From Rhizobium giardinii bv. giardinii H152 (GTDB taxonomy: Bacteria; Pseudomonadota; Alphaproteobacteria; Rhizobiales; Rhizobiaceae): DNA of 64,000 nucleotides. The first letter of the stretch is position 1. Each line of letters opens with the position of its first letter. The translations under genes and the position numbers were made by a program. Under the pieces are notes generated by a model, which was given only the letters and a program-made list of their open reading frames with translations, made no database searches and was not told where the DNA came from. The DNA lies in NCBI RefSeq assembly GCF_000379605.1, contig NZ_KB902713.1, positions 367-64,366 on the forward strand. Direction: 5' to 3'. Positions 31,323 to 40,575 of this stretch are shown here, piece after piece.

Positions 31323-32138
31323 ATGGAGGCGAGCCTTTCCCAGGTCCCCGTCGTCACCCTGCACACCGCGATCCCGGCAGCAGCCGCACTCGGGGCGGCA
31401 AGGGCGCTCGGCATCCTTTCGATCTTTCCGCTGTTCTCGCTGTTCAGCATCACCGGCCTCTTGCGCATCGGTCTTGCCATCGGCCTGTCCGCGCCGGCTG
31501 TCGCCTTTGCTCATACGGTGCTCGTGGGCGGCCAGACGACCTACCTCGAACTCGGTGCCCTGTTCGTCAAGGAGTTCGCTTTCGGCGGGATGATCGGCCT
31601 GGGGCTCGGTATTCCCTTTTGGGCGGCGCAATCGGCGGGCGACATGACGGACGTTTACCGCGGCGCCAATGCCGCCAATCTCTTCGATCAGGTCAATGCG
31701 CTTGAAACGACGCCGCTCGGTTCACTGCTGATGTCGATAGCGCTTGCCATCTTTGTGGCAACTGGAGGCGTTACCGACCTCGTTGCGATCTTCTACAAGT
31801 CCTTCGAGATATGGCCGTTGTTCACGTTGAAGCCCGCCTTTGGCAGCGATGCGCTTGGCATCGTGCTGGATCTTTTCACCCAGCTTTTCCGCATAGGCGC
31901 CTTGCTGGCAGCACCTTTCGTCATCGTCATGGGCGCGATCGAGTTGTCGCTCGGCTTTGTCGGCCGCTCGGCCAAGCAGTTTCCGCTGAACGACAGCGTG
32001 GCAACGTTCAAGAACCTGGCGGTGGCAGCCGTGCTCGTGTTCTACGCCATGTTCGCCGGCAGCTATTTCAACGAAATCTGGATGCGAGGCTTTGCCGAAG
32101 TGAAATCTCTCTTCGAGGTCGCCCATGTCGAAAAATGA
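31323..32138 (+). CDS. sctT: SctT: export-gate membrane protein
   Basis: This 271-aa protein is of the FliR/HrcT family with about six to eight membrane segments. The conserved EFAFGGMIGLGLGIPFWAAQSAGDMTDVYRGAN block is present, as is the C-terminal LSLGFVGRSAKQFPLNDSVATFKNL region. The last 14 bases overlap sctU. Confidence 0.94.
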   Translation: MEASLSQVPVVTLHTAIPAAAALGAARALGILSIFPLFSLFSITGLLRIGLAIGLSAPAVAFAHTVLVGGQTTYLELGALFVKEFAFGGMIGLGLGIPFWAAQSAGDMTDVYRGANAANLFDQVNALETTPLGSLLMSIALAIFVATGGVTDLVAIFYKSFEIWPLFTLKPAFGSDALGIVLDLFTQLFRIGALLAAPFVIVMGAIELSLGFVGRSAKQFPLNDSVATFKNLAVAAVLVFYAMFAGSYFNEIWMRGFAEVKSLFEVAHVEK

Positions 32139-32931
32139 CGACACCGAAGAGAAAAGCCTGCCGCCAAGCCGGGTCAAGCTCGACCGGTTGCGGCGGGAAG
32201 GGCAGGTTGCCCGCTCCAAGGAAATTCCCGTGGCCATGTCGGTGCTGGCGATCACCGCCTATCTTGCCTGGGTCTTCGCAGATGTCCTGCGGGATTTTTC
32301 TCGGATATTCGATGCCGGTTTTTTGGCGGCCGGGCTGAGTGGAGACAGACCACCCGGGCAGGGCCTTCATTGGACGGCCTTGAAGGAAATGGGGGAAATG
32401 CTGTTCGGCATCGTCTGGATGCCGATGTTGATCGGCCTTGCAGTCATCATCGCGACAACCATCATCGATGCTCAGGGTTTCCCGATGTCGATGAAACACA
32501 TGAGCTTCGACTTCAGCCGTCTCAATCCGGCAGAGGGGATCAAGAAACTCTTTTCCCTGAGCAGCCTTGCGGAGTTTATCAAGGGCATCGTCAAGGTCGC
32601 TCTTCTTTCCATCGCTGGCAGCGGCGCCATTCTCTATTTCCTGAACGGGATTTTCTGGGCGCCGCTCTGCGGTGAAGCATGCTCGCTGTCCGTTGCCGAT
32701 CACCTCATCGGCACCATCGCCGTGATCGCCGCCGCCATCATGCTGGTCGCGGCGTTCTTCGATCTTCGTCTTTCGCGCGCATTGTTTCAGCGCGAGCATC
32801 GCATGACAAAGACGGAAGCCCGGCGGGAGCACAAGGATACGCAAGGCGATCCGCACTTGAAATCGGCGCGCCGCCGGGTTGGCGCGGAAATGCGCAACAC
32901 CCCGCCACGCAAGGAACCGCCGGGAAAATAA
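32125..32931 (+). CDS. sctU: SctU: export-gate protein lacking the autocleaving cytoplasmic domain
   Basis: The FlhB/HrcU/YscU membrane part is complete. It has the N-terminal KSLPPSRVKLDRLRREGQVARSKEI, four hydrophobic segments, the SFDFSRLNPAEGIKKLFSLSSLAEFIKG linker and REHRMTKTEARREHKDTQGDPHLKSARRR. The frame then stops at 268 aa, just after EMRNTPPRKEPPGK. Members of this family are about 350 aa and carry the NPTH self-cleavage site in the missing part. Only 55 bases separate this stop from the convergent hrpW-like stop, and no NPTH is seen in other frames. The 3' end has probably been lost. Confidence 0.9.
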   Translation: MSKNDDTEEKSLPPSRVKLDRLRREGQVARSKEIPVAMSVLAITAYLAWVFADVLRDFSRIFDAGFLAAGLSGDRPPGQGLHWTALKEMGEMLFGIVWMPMLIGLAVIIATTIIDAQGFPMSMKHMSFDFSRLNPAEGIKKLFSLSSLAEFIKGIVKVALLSIAGSGAILYFLNGIFWAPLCGEACSLSVADHLIGTIAVIAAAIMLVAAFFDLRLSRALFQREHRMTKTEARREHKDTQGDPHLKSARRRVGAEMRNTPPRKEPPGK

Positions 32932-32986
32932 GGCCTGTCATTGTCGGCTCAGCGATCATCGTCCTGCGAAGTTTGGCTCGGGCTAT

Positions 32987-34072
32987 TCACACGCCCGATT
33001 GCCTGTCTCCCTCGCGAACCCAGTTCTTGACGTTATTGAGCGAAATATCCGACAGGAAGGTGACACTGGCGAGCGAGCTGTCGGTCCTGAAGACATTCGT
33101 GCCGTTGGAGAAGGAGCCGCCGTCTATGGTGACATCGGCGTCGATCTGCTTTCCGCCGTTGGTGCGAACAAGGGTCGTAAATCCGTCGGCCTTGAAGTCC
33201 TTCAGCACGAAGTTGGTGTCGGCGTTGATCTGGAAGACCTTGTCAGAGGCACCCTTGGCCGAGCCGCCGAGGATCGTAACGTCGCCCTCGCTCTTCACCG
33301 TCAGGGCGTCTTCGCCGACATTCAGCCAGTTGACGTTTTCGAGTGTCGCCCCGCCATAGACATGAACGCCATCGGCCCCGTTTTCGCCGAGGTTGACGTT
33401 CTTCAGCGTCGCGCCGTTCTTCAGGATGAAGATCGGGCTCTGGGTTTCCGACTGACCGCCGTCGCCCAGTTTGGACGAGGCCGTATAGGTCGCTCCCTTG
33501 CCGTCGAACACGCCGCCGTCGATGACGATGGGGGTGTCGACGACAATGACATTACTTTGCTCGGATACATCAGTGGTTTCGGTCGTGGACGTGACAGTTT
33601 CGCCGGTTGTGTCGTCTACCCCCGGCTTGATCTTGACCGTTTCTGACTGGAGAGGAAGCCCTGTGCCGCTGTCGTTCACGGTCTTTTCGGTTTCCGGCAC
33701 TGTTTTGTCCGGATGGGACGTCAACGTCACCGGCTCGAAATTGCTGCTTGGCCCGGCGCTGTCCTTCTTGTCGCCGAAGAGCCAGTTAATCAGCTTCTTC
33801 AGCGCCGACGCGATTTCGGGGTCGATAGTCTGGCTGCTCGCGCTTCTGTCTGCAAGCGAGGTAAAGTATTCCACCAGTGGTGTCGACGCGGTGCTTCCGT
33901 CGAAGGGCGACGTCTTGCGGGTCGTGCCCTTGAGAAAGTCCAGCGCTTCGGAACGCACGCTGTCCGGAGACGTTTGTTTGTTGTTCCAAGCGCCACCATG
34001 GCAACCGGATTCGAATCCGGAATTGATGTTCCTGTCGAAATAGATAGGTTTGTGTGCGTCTATGCCATACAT
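32987..34072 (-). CDS. hrpW: HrpW-like type III-associated pectate lyase
   Basis: The protein (361 aa) has a hydrophilic, Ser/Thr/Pro-rich, Cys-poor N-terminal half, as in type III-secreted harpins. The C-terminal half (about residues 170-350) is a family 3 pectate lyase parallel beta-helix (VDTPIVIDGGVFDGKGATY, ILKNGATLKNVNLGENGADGVHVYG, NWLNVGEDALTVKSEGDVTILGG). The start is ATG 34072 with GGAG upstream; the open frame extends to a TTG at 34087. R. etli is known to have a related pectin-degrading HrpW. It is probably exported to loosen root cell wall. Confidence 0.85.
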   Translation of the reverse strand: MYGIDAHKPIYFDRNINSGFESGCHGGAWNNKQTSPDSVRSEALDFLKGTTRKTSPFDGSTASTPLVEYFTSLADRSASSQTIDPEIASALKKLINWLFGDKKDSAGPSSNFEPVTLTSHPDKTVPETEKTVNDSGTGLPLQSETVKIKPGVDDTTGETVTSTTETTDVSEQSNVIVVDTPIVIDGGVFDGKGATYTASSKLGDGGQSETQSPIFILKNGATLKNVNLGENGADGVHVYGGATLENVNWLNVGEDALTVKSEGDVTILGGSAKGASDKVFQINADTNFVLKDFKADGFTTLVRTNGGKQIDADVTIDGGSFSNGTNVFRTDSSLASVTFLSDISLNNVKNWVREGDRQSGV

Positions 34073-34126
34073 CTCGCTACGCTCCAATCAAGCCACTGGC
34101 TGCAACACTTTGGAAACTCGGATGGC

Positions 34127-37100
34127 TCACCATGGAGACCATTCCGGCGGGTTCGGCGGAGGACGCGGACCGTTGAACAGGATCGGATCGTCCAGAAGAC
34201 GCTCCGTCTCGTCGCTCATCCGGTTCGTCAGCTTGTCGAATTCCCTCGATTCCTTGATGTCGGCATACATGGTTATGCCCAGCCAGACCGCATTTGAGAT
34301 CAGGCCGGCTATGCCCGTAACCGTGCTGAACGTCCTAGTGAAGGAAAGCGCTCCGGCGAGCTCCGGCAGGCCGTATTGAAGCGCCTTGGATGCGGCGGAG
34401 ATCACCGAGCCGACGCCGACGACAGCGTCAGCGACCGTCGCCACGGACAGCATCGAGACCTCGAGCGCATCAGCGCCATTTCTTTTGGCATCGATGGTCC
34501 AGAATATGTCGAGCCCGATCCAGCCGAGCCCGATCGCACCACTGATCGCACTCGCCGCCAGTTTGAGCGTATCGGCGGCAAACATGGTGGAGGCCTTTGC
34601 GCTCCAGGCGCCGTTATTGAACATCTTGCCGATGTCTTCGACGGAGGAAAGGAAATTGCCGGTTCCGCTCAGAACCTTTCCAACGAAAGAGGTCGCGTAG
34701 AAGACAGTCGCGGCTAGCGCATCCGGCGTGGCGTTGCGCCCCGTCGTCGAGCGGTAGGCGACCACGGCGCCATTGACGAGCGCGTTGGCGCCATCGAGCA
34801 GCGCGTCATAGTATTTGGTCTTGGAAACGCCCGGTGGAGGCGTGATCTCAACGGCCAGCTTTTCGCGCAACAGTTTCCCGAGCGTCGAGAAATCCCCGCC
34901 GGGCTTGAACATGCCCCAGACCGACGTGACAACGGACATGATGTTCAGCCGGAATTGCTGCTGCGCCGGCAAATTGTTCTTGAACAATTCCTGCGCCATG
35001 GCCGAAATCGTCGGATCGAGCATGGCGGCCAGGTTTTCCGCGCGGGAGATCGAATCCAGGCCGGTGACGACCTTTGGGCGAGCTACCTCATAATCCCCCG
35101 CATTGTTAGCGACAAAATCGGAGAGCGTGGTAGAGGCCGTCTTGATGTCCTCGAACGAGAACGCATCGAGCATGGCCTGATCCCAGCCCTTGCCTTCCGT
35201 CGCGAACATCTTCTTGTCGACGGTTGCGATATAGCTCTCGTCGGTTCCGGCGCGTCCCTCCGGATAGCGCACACGCGCATCGGTGATCGAGCGGCCGGCA
35301 AGCCCCGTGGCAGCCGCGATCATTGCCGAGATCTCACTGTCGCTGTAGGTGTTGAGGCCGGACTGGCGAACGAACTTGCCGTTTGCGTCGCGCACGACGA
35401 GAGGCTGGTTGACATCCGACGGTTGAGTCTGCGCAACCATCGCGCCGCCCTGGATCAGCGCAGTGACTGCATCCTTGATCGCAGCCTCGAAATCCTTGGC
35501 GCTCACGCCGTCGGGCGTCTTGAGCCCCTGAAGTAGCCGATCGAAATGTCCCTCGAAATCGCGCGCGGACATTTCACCCTTGGCCATCTTGTCCCAGAGC
35601 ACGGGCAGGATGTCCATCACCTTGGCGATGAACGCATCGGCCGCAGCCTTGTTGTCTCCGAACGCCTGGTTGGCAAGCATTTCCACCGTGGGCCTGAACA
35701 GTTCGGTCTTGCCCGACAGCCACTGCATCAGCCCGCCATCGTAGAGATTGTCGCCGAAGACGGTGGTGGCGAGCCCGCTATCGGCCATGGTCGGCAGGAC
35801 GCTGTCGAAACCATAGCTGCCCCTGACCGGTGTCGGGTCGGTCACGGTCAGATCCGGTGCGCGATCCTTGACGAGGTCGGTGATCGTCGCCGCCGCGGTC
35901 TTGACGTCGTTGAAGGCGAAGGTGTCGCTTACCGCGCCATCCCAGCCGTGGTTTTCCGCGCCGAAGAGTTTCCAGTCGATCTCCGCCGTGTGGGCCGGAT
36001 TGGAATCGTACCGGCTTTCGCCCGCGGTGGAATGTCCGTTGGCAAGCGACCGGCCGGCGAGCCCGGTCGCGGCGGCGATCATGGCCTCGATCTCATCCTT
36101 GCTATAGGTGTTGAGGCCGGACTGGCGGACGAAATTGCCATTGGCATCCCGGACCACGAGGGGTTGCGCGACGTCTGTCGGCGGCGCCTGCGAGACGAGC
36201 GCACCGCCCTGAATGAGCGCGATGACCGCTTCCTTGATGCTGGTCTTGAAGTCGCCTGCATTGACGCCGGCCGGAATTTCAACCCCCTGCAGCAGCCGCT
36301 CGAAATGCCCCGCGAAATCGCGCTCGGATATCTCGCCACTGGCGACCTTGTCCCATAGGCTAGGCAGAAGCTCCATGACCTTGGCAGCAAAGGCATCGGC
36401 AGCAACCTTGTCGTCGCCGTACATCTGGTTGGCGAGCAGCTTCACTGTGGGCTCGAAGAGTTCCATCTGGCCTGACAGCGCCTGCATCAGATTCTTGTCG
36501 TAGAGACCGTCGCCAAAGACCGTGGTGCCGAGTTCGCTGTCGGCAATGACCGGCACCACGCTGCCCAAGCCTGGGAACTTGTCGAGTGCGCTTCTATCGG
36601 TGGTGGTCCTGCCCAGGAGATCATCGATCGCCTCTATCGGCGAGGTGGTGCCCAGGAGGTTCGTTTGGAGGAATTCCGAATAGTTCGCGTTGGCCTCCAC
36701 CGCCTTGCTCTTGAAGTCGGCGTCGGACAGGACCTGGGAATAGAAATAGAGTGCTGCGGAATAGTCGTCGAGAATGTCCTTGACCGGCTCTCCAGCCGCC
36801 AGACTGTCCGTCAGCATTTTGCCGCTGACGACATTCGTTTCGAAATTCTCCTTGAAGGCGGCGTAGAGCTCGGGATTCTTGCCCTCGGCGAACATTTCCT
36901 TGATTTCCTGGAAAATGCGCTTGTTCAGAAGGGCCTGCATATCCGTGTCGGCCTCAAGCGACGAAATTGCCCGCTCGAAGTCGGCCTTGATCTCATCGTG
37001 GGTGCGCAGGAACACTTGTGCTGTCCTGTCGGCGCCGGCGCCCAACCATTCGTAGTGCTTGCCAACCGCCTCGGTATATCCGCCATAATTCGCCTTCGAC

Positions 37101-37306
37101 TGTAGAAGGTCGAGGAACATGATCAGCTTCTGCTCAACCGTATATTTCGATGGGTTCTTTGCAACATCGACACTTTCGAACGTGCGATCGGCGTTCTTGT
37201 ATTCCTCGATAAGGCGCTTCGTCGCTTCGTCCTGCAGTTCCGAGGTCTTCGACATATCCTGTTGCAGGAAGCCCGGATAGGACGATGTGCTGACGGATTC
37301 CACCAT
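34127..37306 (-). CDS. Giant HrpF/NopX-like type III translocator with internal repeats
   Basis: This protein has 1059 aa. Residues 246-490 and 498-745 are two long imperfect repeats (TTVFGDGLYDKNLMQALSG versus TTVFGDNLYDGGLMQWLSG; QPLVVRDANGNFVRQSGLNT versus QPLVVRDANGKFVRQSGLNT). Residues 748-880 look like a third, more diverged unit. The last 200 residues have hydrophobic segments (ASAISGAIGLGWIGLDIFW; SMLSVATVADAVVGVGSVISAA; TVTGIAGLISNAVWLGITMYA), as in pore-forming HrpF/NopX. There is no signal peptide. AGGGGAAC precedes the ATG. It is probably the translocon inserted into the plant membrane. Confidence 0.8.
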   Translation of the reverse strand: MVESVSTSSYPGFLQQDMSKTSELQDEATKRLIEEYKNADRTFESVDVAKNPSKYTVEQKLIMFLDLLQSKANYGGYTEAVGKHYEWLGAGADRTAQVFLRTHDEIKADFERAISSLEADTDMQALLNKRIFQEIKEMFAEGKNPELYAAFKENFETNVVSGKMLTDSLAAGEPVKDILDDYSAALYFYSQVLSDADFKSKAVEANANYSEFLQTNLLGTTSPIEAIDDLLGRTTTDRSALDKFPGLGSVVPVIADSELGTTVFGDGLYDKNLMQALSGQMELFEPTVKLLANQMYGDDKVAADAFAAKVMELLPSLWDKVASGEISERDFAGHFERLLQGVEIPAGVNAGDFKTSIKEAVIALIQGGALVSQAPPTDVAQPLVVRDANGNFVRQSGLNTYSKDEIEAMIAAATGLAGRSLANGHSTAGESRYDSNPAHTAEIDWKLFGAENHGWDGAVSDTFAFNDVKTAAATITDLVKDRAPDLTVTDPTPVRGSYGFDSVLPTMADSGLATTVFGDNLYDGGLMQWLSGKTELFRPTVEMLANQAFGDNKAAADAFIAKVMDILPVLWDKMAKGEMSARDFEGHFDRLLQGLKTPDGVSAKDFEAAIKDAVTALIQGGAMVAQTQPSDVNQPLVVRDANGKFVRQSGLNTYSDSEISAMIAAATGLAGRSITDARVRYPEGRAGTDESYIATVDKKMFATEGKGWDQAMLDAFSFEDIKTASTTLSDFVANNAGDYEVARPKVVTGLDSISRAENLAAMLDPTISAMAQELFKNNLPAQQQFRLNIMSVVTSVWGMFKPGGDFSTLGKLLREKLAVEITPPPGVSKTKYYDALLDGANALVNGAVVAYRSTTGRNATPDALAATVFYATSFVGKVLSGTGNFLSSVEDIGKMFNNGAWSAKASTMFAADTLKLAASAISGAIGLGWIGLDIFWTIDAKRNGADALEVSMLSVATVADAVVGVGSVISAASKALQYGLPELAGALSFTRTFSTVTGIAGLISNAVWLGITMYADIKESREFDKLTNRMSDETERLLDDPILFNGPRPPPNPPEWSPW

Positions 37307-37370
37307 ATTTCTGTTCCCCTAAATGTGTGCGGCGCCTGTTTTCAGCTTTGCGCCTCGTTGTGTGGTTTCG

Positions 37371-39305
37371 TCACGCAGCGTCCTCCCGCTGCATTCCGAC
37401 CATGCCCACGACATCGGATGAGATGTCGCGGTCGATTTCTTCGATTGCGATAACCGGGACGCGGCAATTGTGCCGGATCATCAATGCCTGTGTCAGAAGG
37501 CGCAGCTCACCCGGCATGACGACCACGGGGTCGAAGCCGCGTTCATTGGCATCCACCAGGGCATCCCTCGTCTCTTCGGCCAGCTGGCGCAGCTTTTCGC
37601 TGATCTCTACCTTTTCCGTATTGTCCGAGGTGTCGCTGTAGGACCGGATGAAGCGTTCCCATTCCGATGAAAGCGAAAGCACCGGAAGCAGCCCGCGCTG
37701 GTCGAGCAGGCCGAAGGCAATCTGCCGCGACAGGGCCCATCGCGCCTTCTCGGCGAGCTTGTCAGGATCCTGCTCGTGCGGCTCGGCCTTAAGCATGGTC
37801 TCCAGCAGACCGCGCGGCTGCGATAGGGTCACGCCGGAATCAAGCAGGCGGCGGATGACGGCGACCAGCAGCATCGGCGAAATCTGGGTCCGGACATCGA
37901 CGGCAAGTTTGCCGAGTCTCGGCTCGAGGCTCGCAAGCCATTGCGTTGCATCGTCGACGCTGAAGATTGAACCGACGTGGCGGCGGACGATCCGGATGAT
38001 GTCTTGCGCAATCAGGTCCGCCGATCGGCCGGGCGTGCAATGGATGAGACCGGCCGGCACGTTTTCGACCTGGATATGGATCAGGTCATCTCCCATGCGG
38101 GGATCGACGTTGAATGTCGGCACCGTGATGGCGACCCCTACTGCACGGGCGGCGATCCGGATACGTGTATCGAGATGACCGCCGAGATTGTCCGCTTCCA
38201 GCCCTGCTGCCGTTGCAGCCGAGAGCGTGGCGACGATGGGATCGCCATATTTGGTGCGATCGAGCCGCGCGGCCGTTACGGCATCGGGGCGGCGCTCCGT
38301 GCTGCTGTCGGCGCCCGATGCGGCGAATTGGGCTTTGCTTTTGCGAACAAGGACAAACGCCAGACCGGCAAGCGCAATACCGATCGGCCACAGTACAGTG
38401 GCCGGGAACCCCGGAATGAACCCAGCCACCAGCGTAATGGCGGCGGCGATTCCGAGCGCCCGCGGCTCCTTGACCAGCTGGCGGCCAATTTCCACGCCGA
38501 GGCTGCTGCTTTCGTCGGCGCTTACGCGGGTGACAATCGTACCGGCGGCCACGGCCATCAGCATCGACGGGATCTGGGAGACCAGGCCGTCACCGATGGA
38601 AAGCAGGGAATAGAGGTGAGCAGATTCGGAAAAGCTCAATCCATGCTGGAAAATGCCGATCGCCAGTCCGCCGAGCAGATTGACCGCGACAATCACCAGA
38701 CCGGCGATGGCATCGCCTTTGACGAAGCGCATTGCGCCATCCATCGCGCCGAAAAACTGGCTTTCCCGCTCCAATTGCGAACGCCGTTTCTGGGCGGCTT
38801 CCGCAGTGATATGGCCGCTGCGCAGGTCGCTGTCGATGGCAAGCTGCTTGCCGGGCATGGCATCAAGCGTGAAGCGTGCGCCCACTTCGGCAATTCTTTC
38901 GGCCCCCTTGGTCACGACGATGAACTGGACCAGGGCCACGATCAGGAACATGATGAGGCCGACGACGACATTGCCGGAGACGACGAAGGAACCGAATGCC
39001 GAAATGATCTCGCCGGCATCGCCCTCCGCCAGAACGAGCCGTGTCGTCGAGATCGTCAGCGCGAGCCGGAACATCGTGCCAATCAGGATGACGGCCGGAA
39101 AGGTCGATATGTCGAGCACGTTGCGCAGATAGATCGTCGTCACCAAAACGATGAAGGCGAATGCGAGATTGAAGGCGATCATCGCATCGATCAGCACCGT
39201 CGGCATCGGCAGCACCATCATGGCGACGATGACGACGAAAAATCCCGCAAACAGGATGTCTGTCCTGCCGGTAAGGGCTGCAAGCGAGGGCAATGACCTG
39301 TTCAT
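37371..39305 (-). CDS. sctV: SctV: major export-gate protein
   Basis: This 644-aa protein is of the FlhA/HrcV family. About seven or eight N-terminal membrane helices lie in residues 15-310, followed by a large cytoplasmic nonamer-forming domain. The FHIPEP-type segment (VTKGAERIAEVGARFTLDAMPGKQLAIDSDLRSG) and NLLGGLAIGIFQHGLSFSESAHLYSLLSIGDGLVSQIPSMLMA are typical. It starts three bases after sctD. Length is slightly below the usual 690 but the domain order is intact. Confidence 0.95.
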   Translation of the reverse strand: MNRSLPSLAALTGRTDILFAGFFVVIVAMMVLPMPTVLIDAMIAFNLAFAFIVLVTTIYLRNVLDISTFPAVILIGTMFRLALTISTTRLVLAEGDAGEIISAFGSFVVSGNVVVGLIMFLIVALVQFIVVTKGAERIAEVGARFTLDAMPGKQLAIDSDLRSGHITAEAAQKRRSQLERESQFFGAMDGAMRFVKGDAIAGLVIVAVNLLGGLAIGIFQHGLSFSESAHLYSLLSIGDGLVSQIPSMLMAVAAGTIVTRVSADESSSLGVEIGRQLVKEPRALGIAAAITLVAGFIPGFPATVLWPIGIALAGLAFVLVRKSKAQFAASGADSSTERRPDAVTAARLDRTKYGDPIVATLSAATAAGLEADNLGGHLDTRIRIAARAVGVAITVPTFNVDPRMGDDLIHIQVENVPAGLIHCTPGRSADLIAQDIIRIVRRHVGSIFSVDDATQWLASLEPRLGKLAVDVRTQISPMLLVAVIRRLLDSGVTLSQPRGLLETMLKAEPHEQDPDKLAEKARWALSRQIAFGLLDQRGLLPVLSLSSEWERFIRSYSDTSDNTEKVEISEKLRQLAEETRDALVDANERGFDPVVVMPGELRLLTQALMIRHNCRVPVIAIEEIDRDISSDVVGMVGMQREDAA

Positions 39306-39308
39306 GGC

Positions 39309-40277
39309 TTACGCTCCGCCGTCATCTGCGGTGCGCGCCAGCCGCAAATTCATCCCGGGCTCCGGATTGAAGCTTATGGTGTCGGTTTCGTCGCCGCGGG
39401 CGACCACCATCTTGCCAGGTTGTATCTCCTTGATGTGCCAGTCACCCGACACCGTGTCGCCTTCGCGGTAGCGCCGGCCGTCATTGCCGACGACGAATTT
39501 GAGAGGCGCATAGCTTGCTGCGGCGACGAAACCCGAAAGGCCGGATGAGAGCGTCGTCACGTCAACGACGGGCACCGGGCTGCGGCGCCCAACGGCGCTG
39601 AGAATACCTTCCAACCGTGTCCGGCTGGCAAGATCAAGCGGCAGGGAACCTTCGCCGATATGGATCGCGGCCCCATTCTCGACGGAGACGACGCCAATCT
39701 GAAGATGCGCCAGTCGTATCGCCTCCTTCAGTTCGGTGACGATAAAGTCGGTCGTGGGTTGCGGTGCGGGTACGCTGATTTTGCCCATTTCCGTCGATCC
39801 GGACCGATCGCTATCTGGACGCATGCCAAGGAGCAGAATGGCTGCTGCAAGCGCCAATAGCCCCGCCGCGGCGACCTTCCGGCTGGGTCGAAATGCTCGA
39901 ACGACGGGAGAGGCAAGGCCTTCAATGACGCATTCGACATCGGCAAAGCGAATGACCCCTCCGGCAACAAGGGCTGTCGGCTCCCCAGGGCGCAGGGGCC
40001 GGCCGGCTGCCTGTACGTCGTCCCGCAGAGCCTCGGCCATGACGGCTGGTTGTCCGGCATTTTCCGTGACCGTGAGAAGAAGCGCAGGCTCCGGTTCCAG
40101 GTTCAGAATGACGAGATCGCAGGCTGGACCACCGCCAATCGTGTAAGTGCCCTCGCTCAGCGTATGAACAGACGCCCGTCCGCCGCGGGTGATGCGCAGC
40201 TTTGGGCCATCGGGTACCAACTGCCCCCCGGTAGTGGGGGCGGAAACGATGGATGGTTGAAGTGGACCCTTGCGCAT
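39309..40277 (-). CDS. sctD: SctD: inner-membrane ring protein with FHA-like domain
   Basis: This 322-aa protein has an N-terminal FHA-like cytoplasmic domain (LRITRGGRASVHTLSEGTYTIGGGPACDLVIL), one membrane helix (VAAAGLLALAAAILLLG, about residues 134-150) and a periplasmic BON-like ring domain. This is the layout of YscD/HrpQ/rhizobial y4yQ proteins. It lies between the pilin gene and sctV. The short form suggests fewer ring domains than in YscD. Confidence 0.82.
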   Translation of the reverse strand: MRKGPLQPSIVSAPTTGGQLVPDGPKLRITRGGRASVHTLSEGTYTIGGGPACDLVILNLEPEPALLLTVTENAGQPAVMAEALRDDVQAAGRPLRPGEPTALVAGGVIRFADVECVIEGLASPVVRAFRPSRKVAAAGLLALAAAILLLGMRPDSDRSGSTEMGKISVPAPQPTTDFIVTELKEAIRLAHLQIGVVSVENGAAIHIGEGSLPLDLASRTRLEGILSAVGRRSPVPVVDVTTLSSGLSGFVAAASYAPLKFVVGNDGRRYREGDTVSGDWHIKEIQPGKMVVARGDETDTISFNPEPGMNLRLARTADDGGA

Positions 40278-40385
40278 GATCTTGAGCGGCTGCTTCCGGT
40301 TAGACCCGTTTTCCCGCCGTTACGCGCGCCGTTTTCAGGCAATCGTCCGGAACGGAGTGGAGGGTTTGTAGCGATGGGCGGAAAA

Positions 40386-40412
40386 GGCGAAGCCGCCTTT
40401 GGCGGCTTCGCC
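40386..40412 (-). terminator. Hairpin between nopA-like gene and sctD
   Basis: A perfect 12-bp stem GGCGAAGCCGCC/GGCGGCTTCGCC with a three-base loop is followed on the minus strand by TTTT. It lies just after the pilin stop. It may end most transcripts after the abundant pilin and let a fraction read into sctD, or protect the short message. Confidence 0.7.
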
Positions 40413-40419
40413 AGAGATA

Positions 40420-40575
40420 TTAAGCCGGGCCGATCTTCTTGATGGCGTTGGCGACACCGTTGATCTTGGTGATCTCGGTTGCAACCTGCAAGCTCTGTGC
40501 CGTTGCTTCATTCTGCGCGGACTTAAAGCTCGCGATTGCGGAGCTGATGCCAGCATCAAGCGTAGAAGTAGCCAT
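40420..40575 (-). CDS. nopA: NopA-like type III pilin/needle subunit
   Basis: This 51-aa protein (MATSTLDAGISSAIASFKSAQ and onward) is small, helical and rich in Ala and Ser. It has no Cys and no signal peptide, as in NopA/HrpA pilins. AAGGAGA precedes the ATG. It heads the sctD-sctV-translocator-hrpW operon, behind an AT-rich promoter region. Size, composition and place favour the external pilus subunit (SctF); sequence identity to known NopA was not tested. Confidence 0.65.
   Translation of the reverse strand: MATSTLDAGISSAIASFKSAQNEATAQSLQVATEITKINGVANAIKKIGPA

Noticed and set aside
29928-31631. 567-codon minus-strand open frame
   Set aside because: It lies antisense to sctQ-R-S-T and its product is a low-complexity, very charged sequence with no domain.
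37977-39296. 439-codon plus-strand open frame
   Set aside because: Antisense to sctV, with a repetitive His/Asp/Arg composition that mirrors membrane-helix codons.
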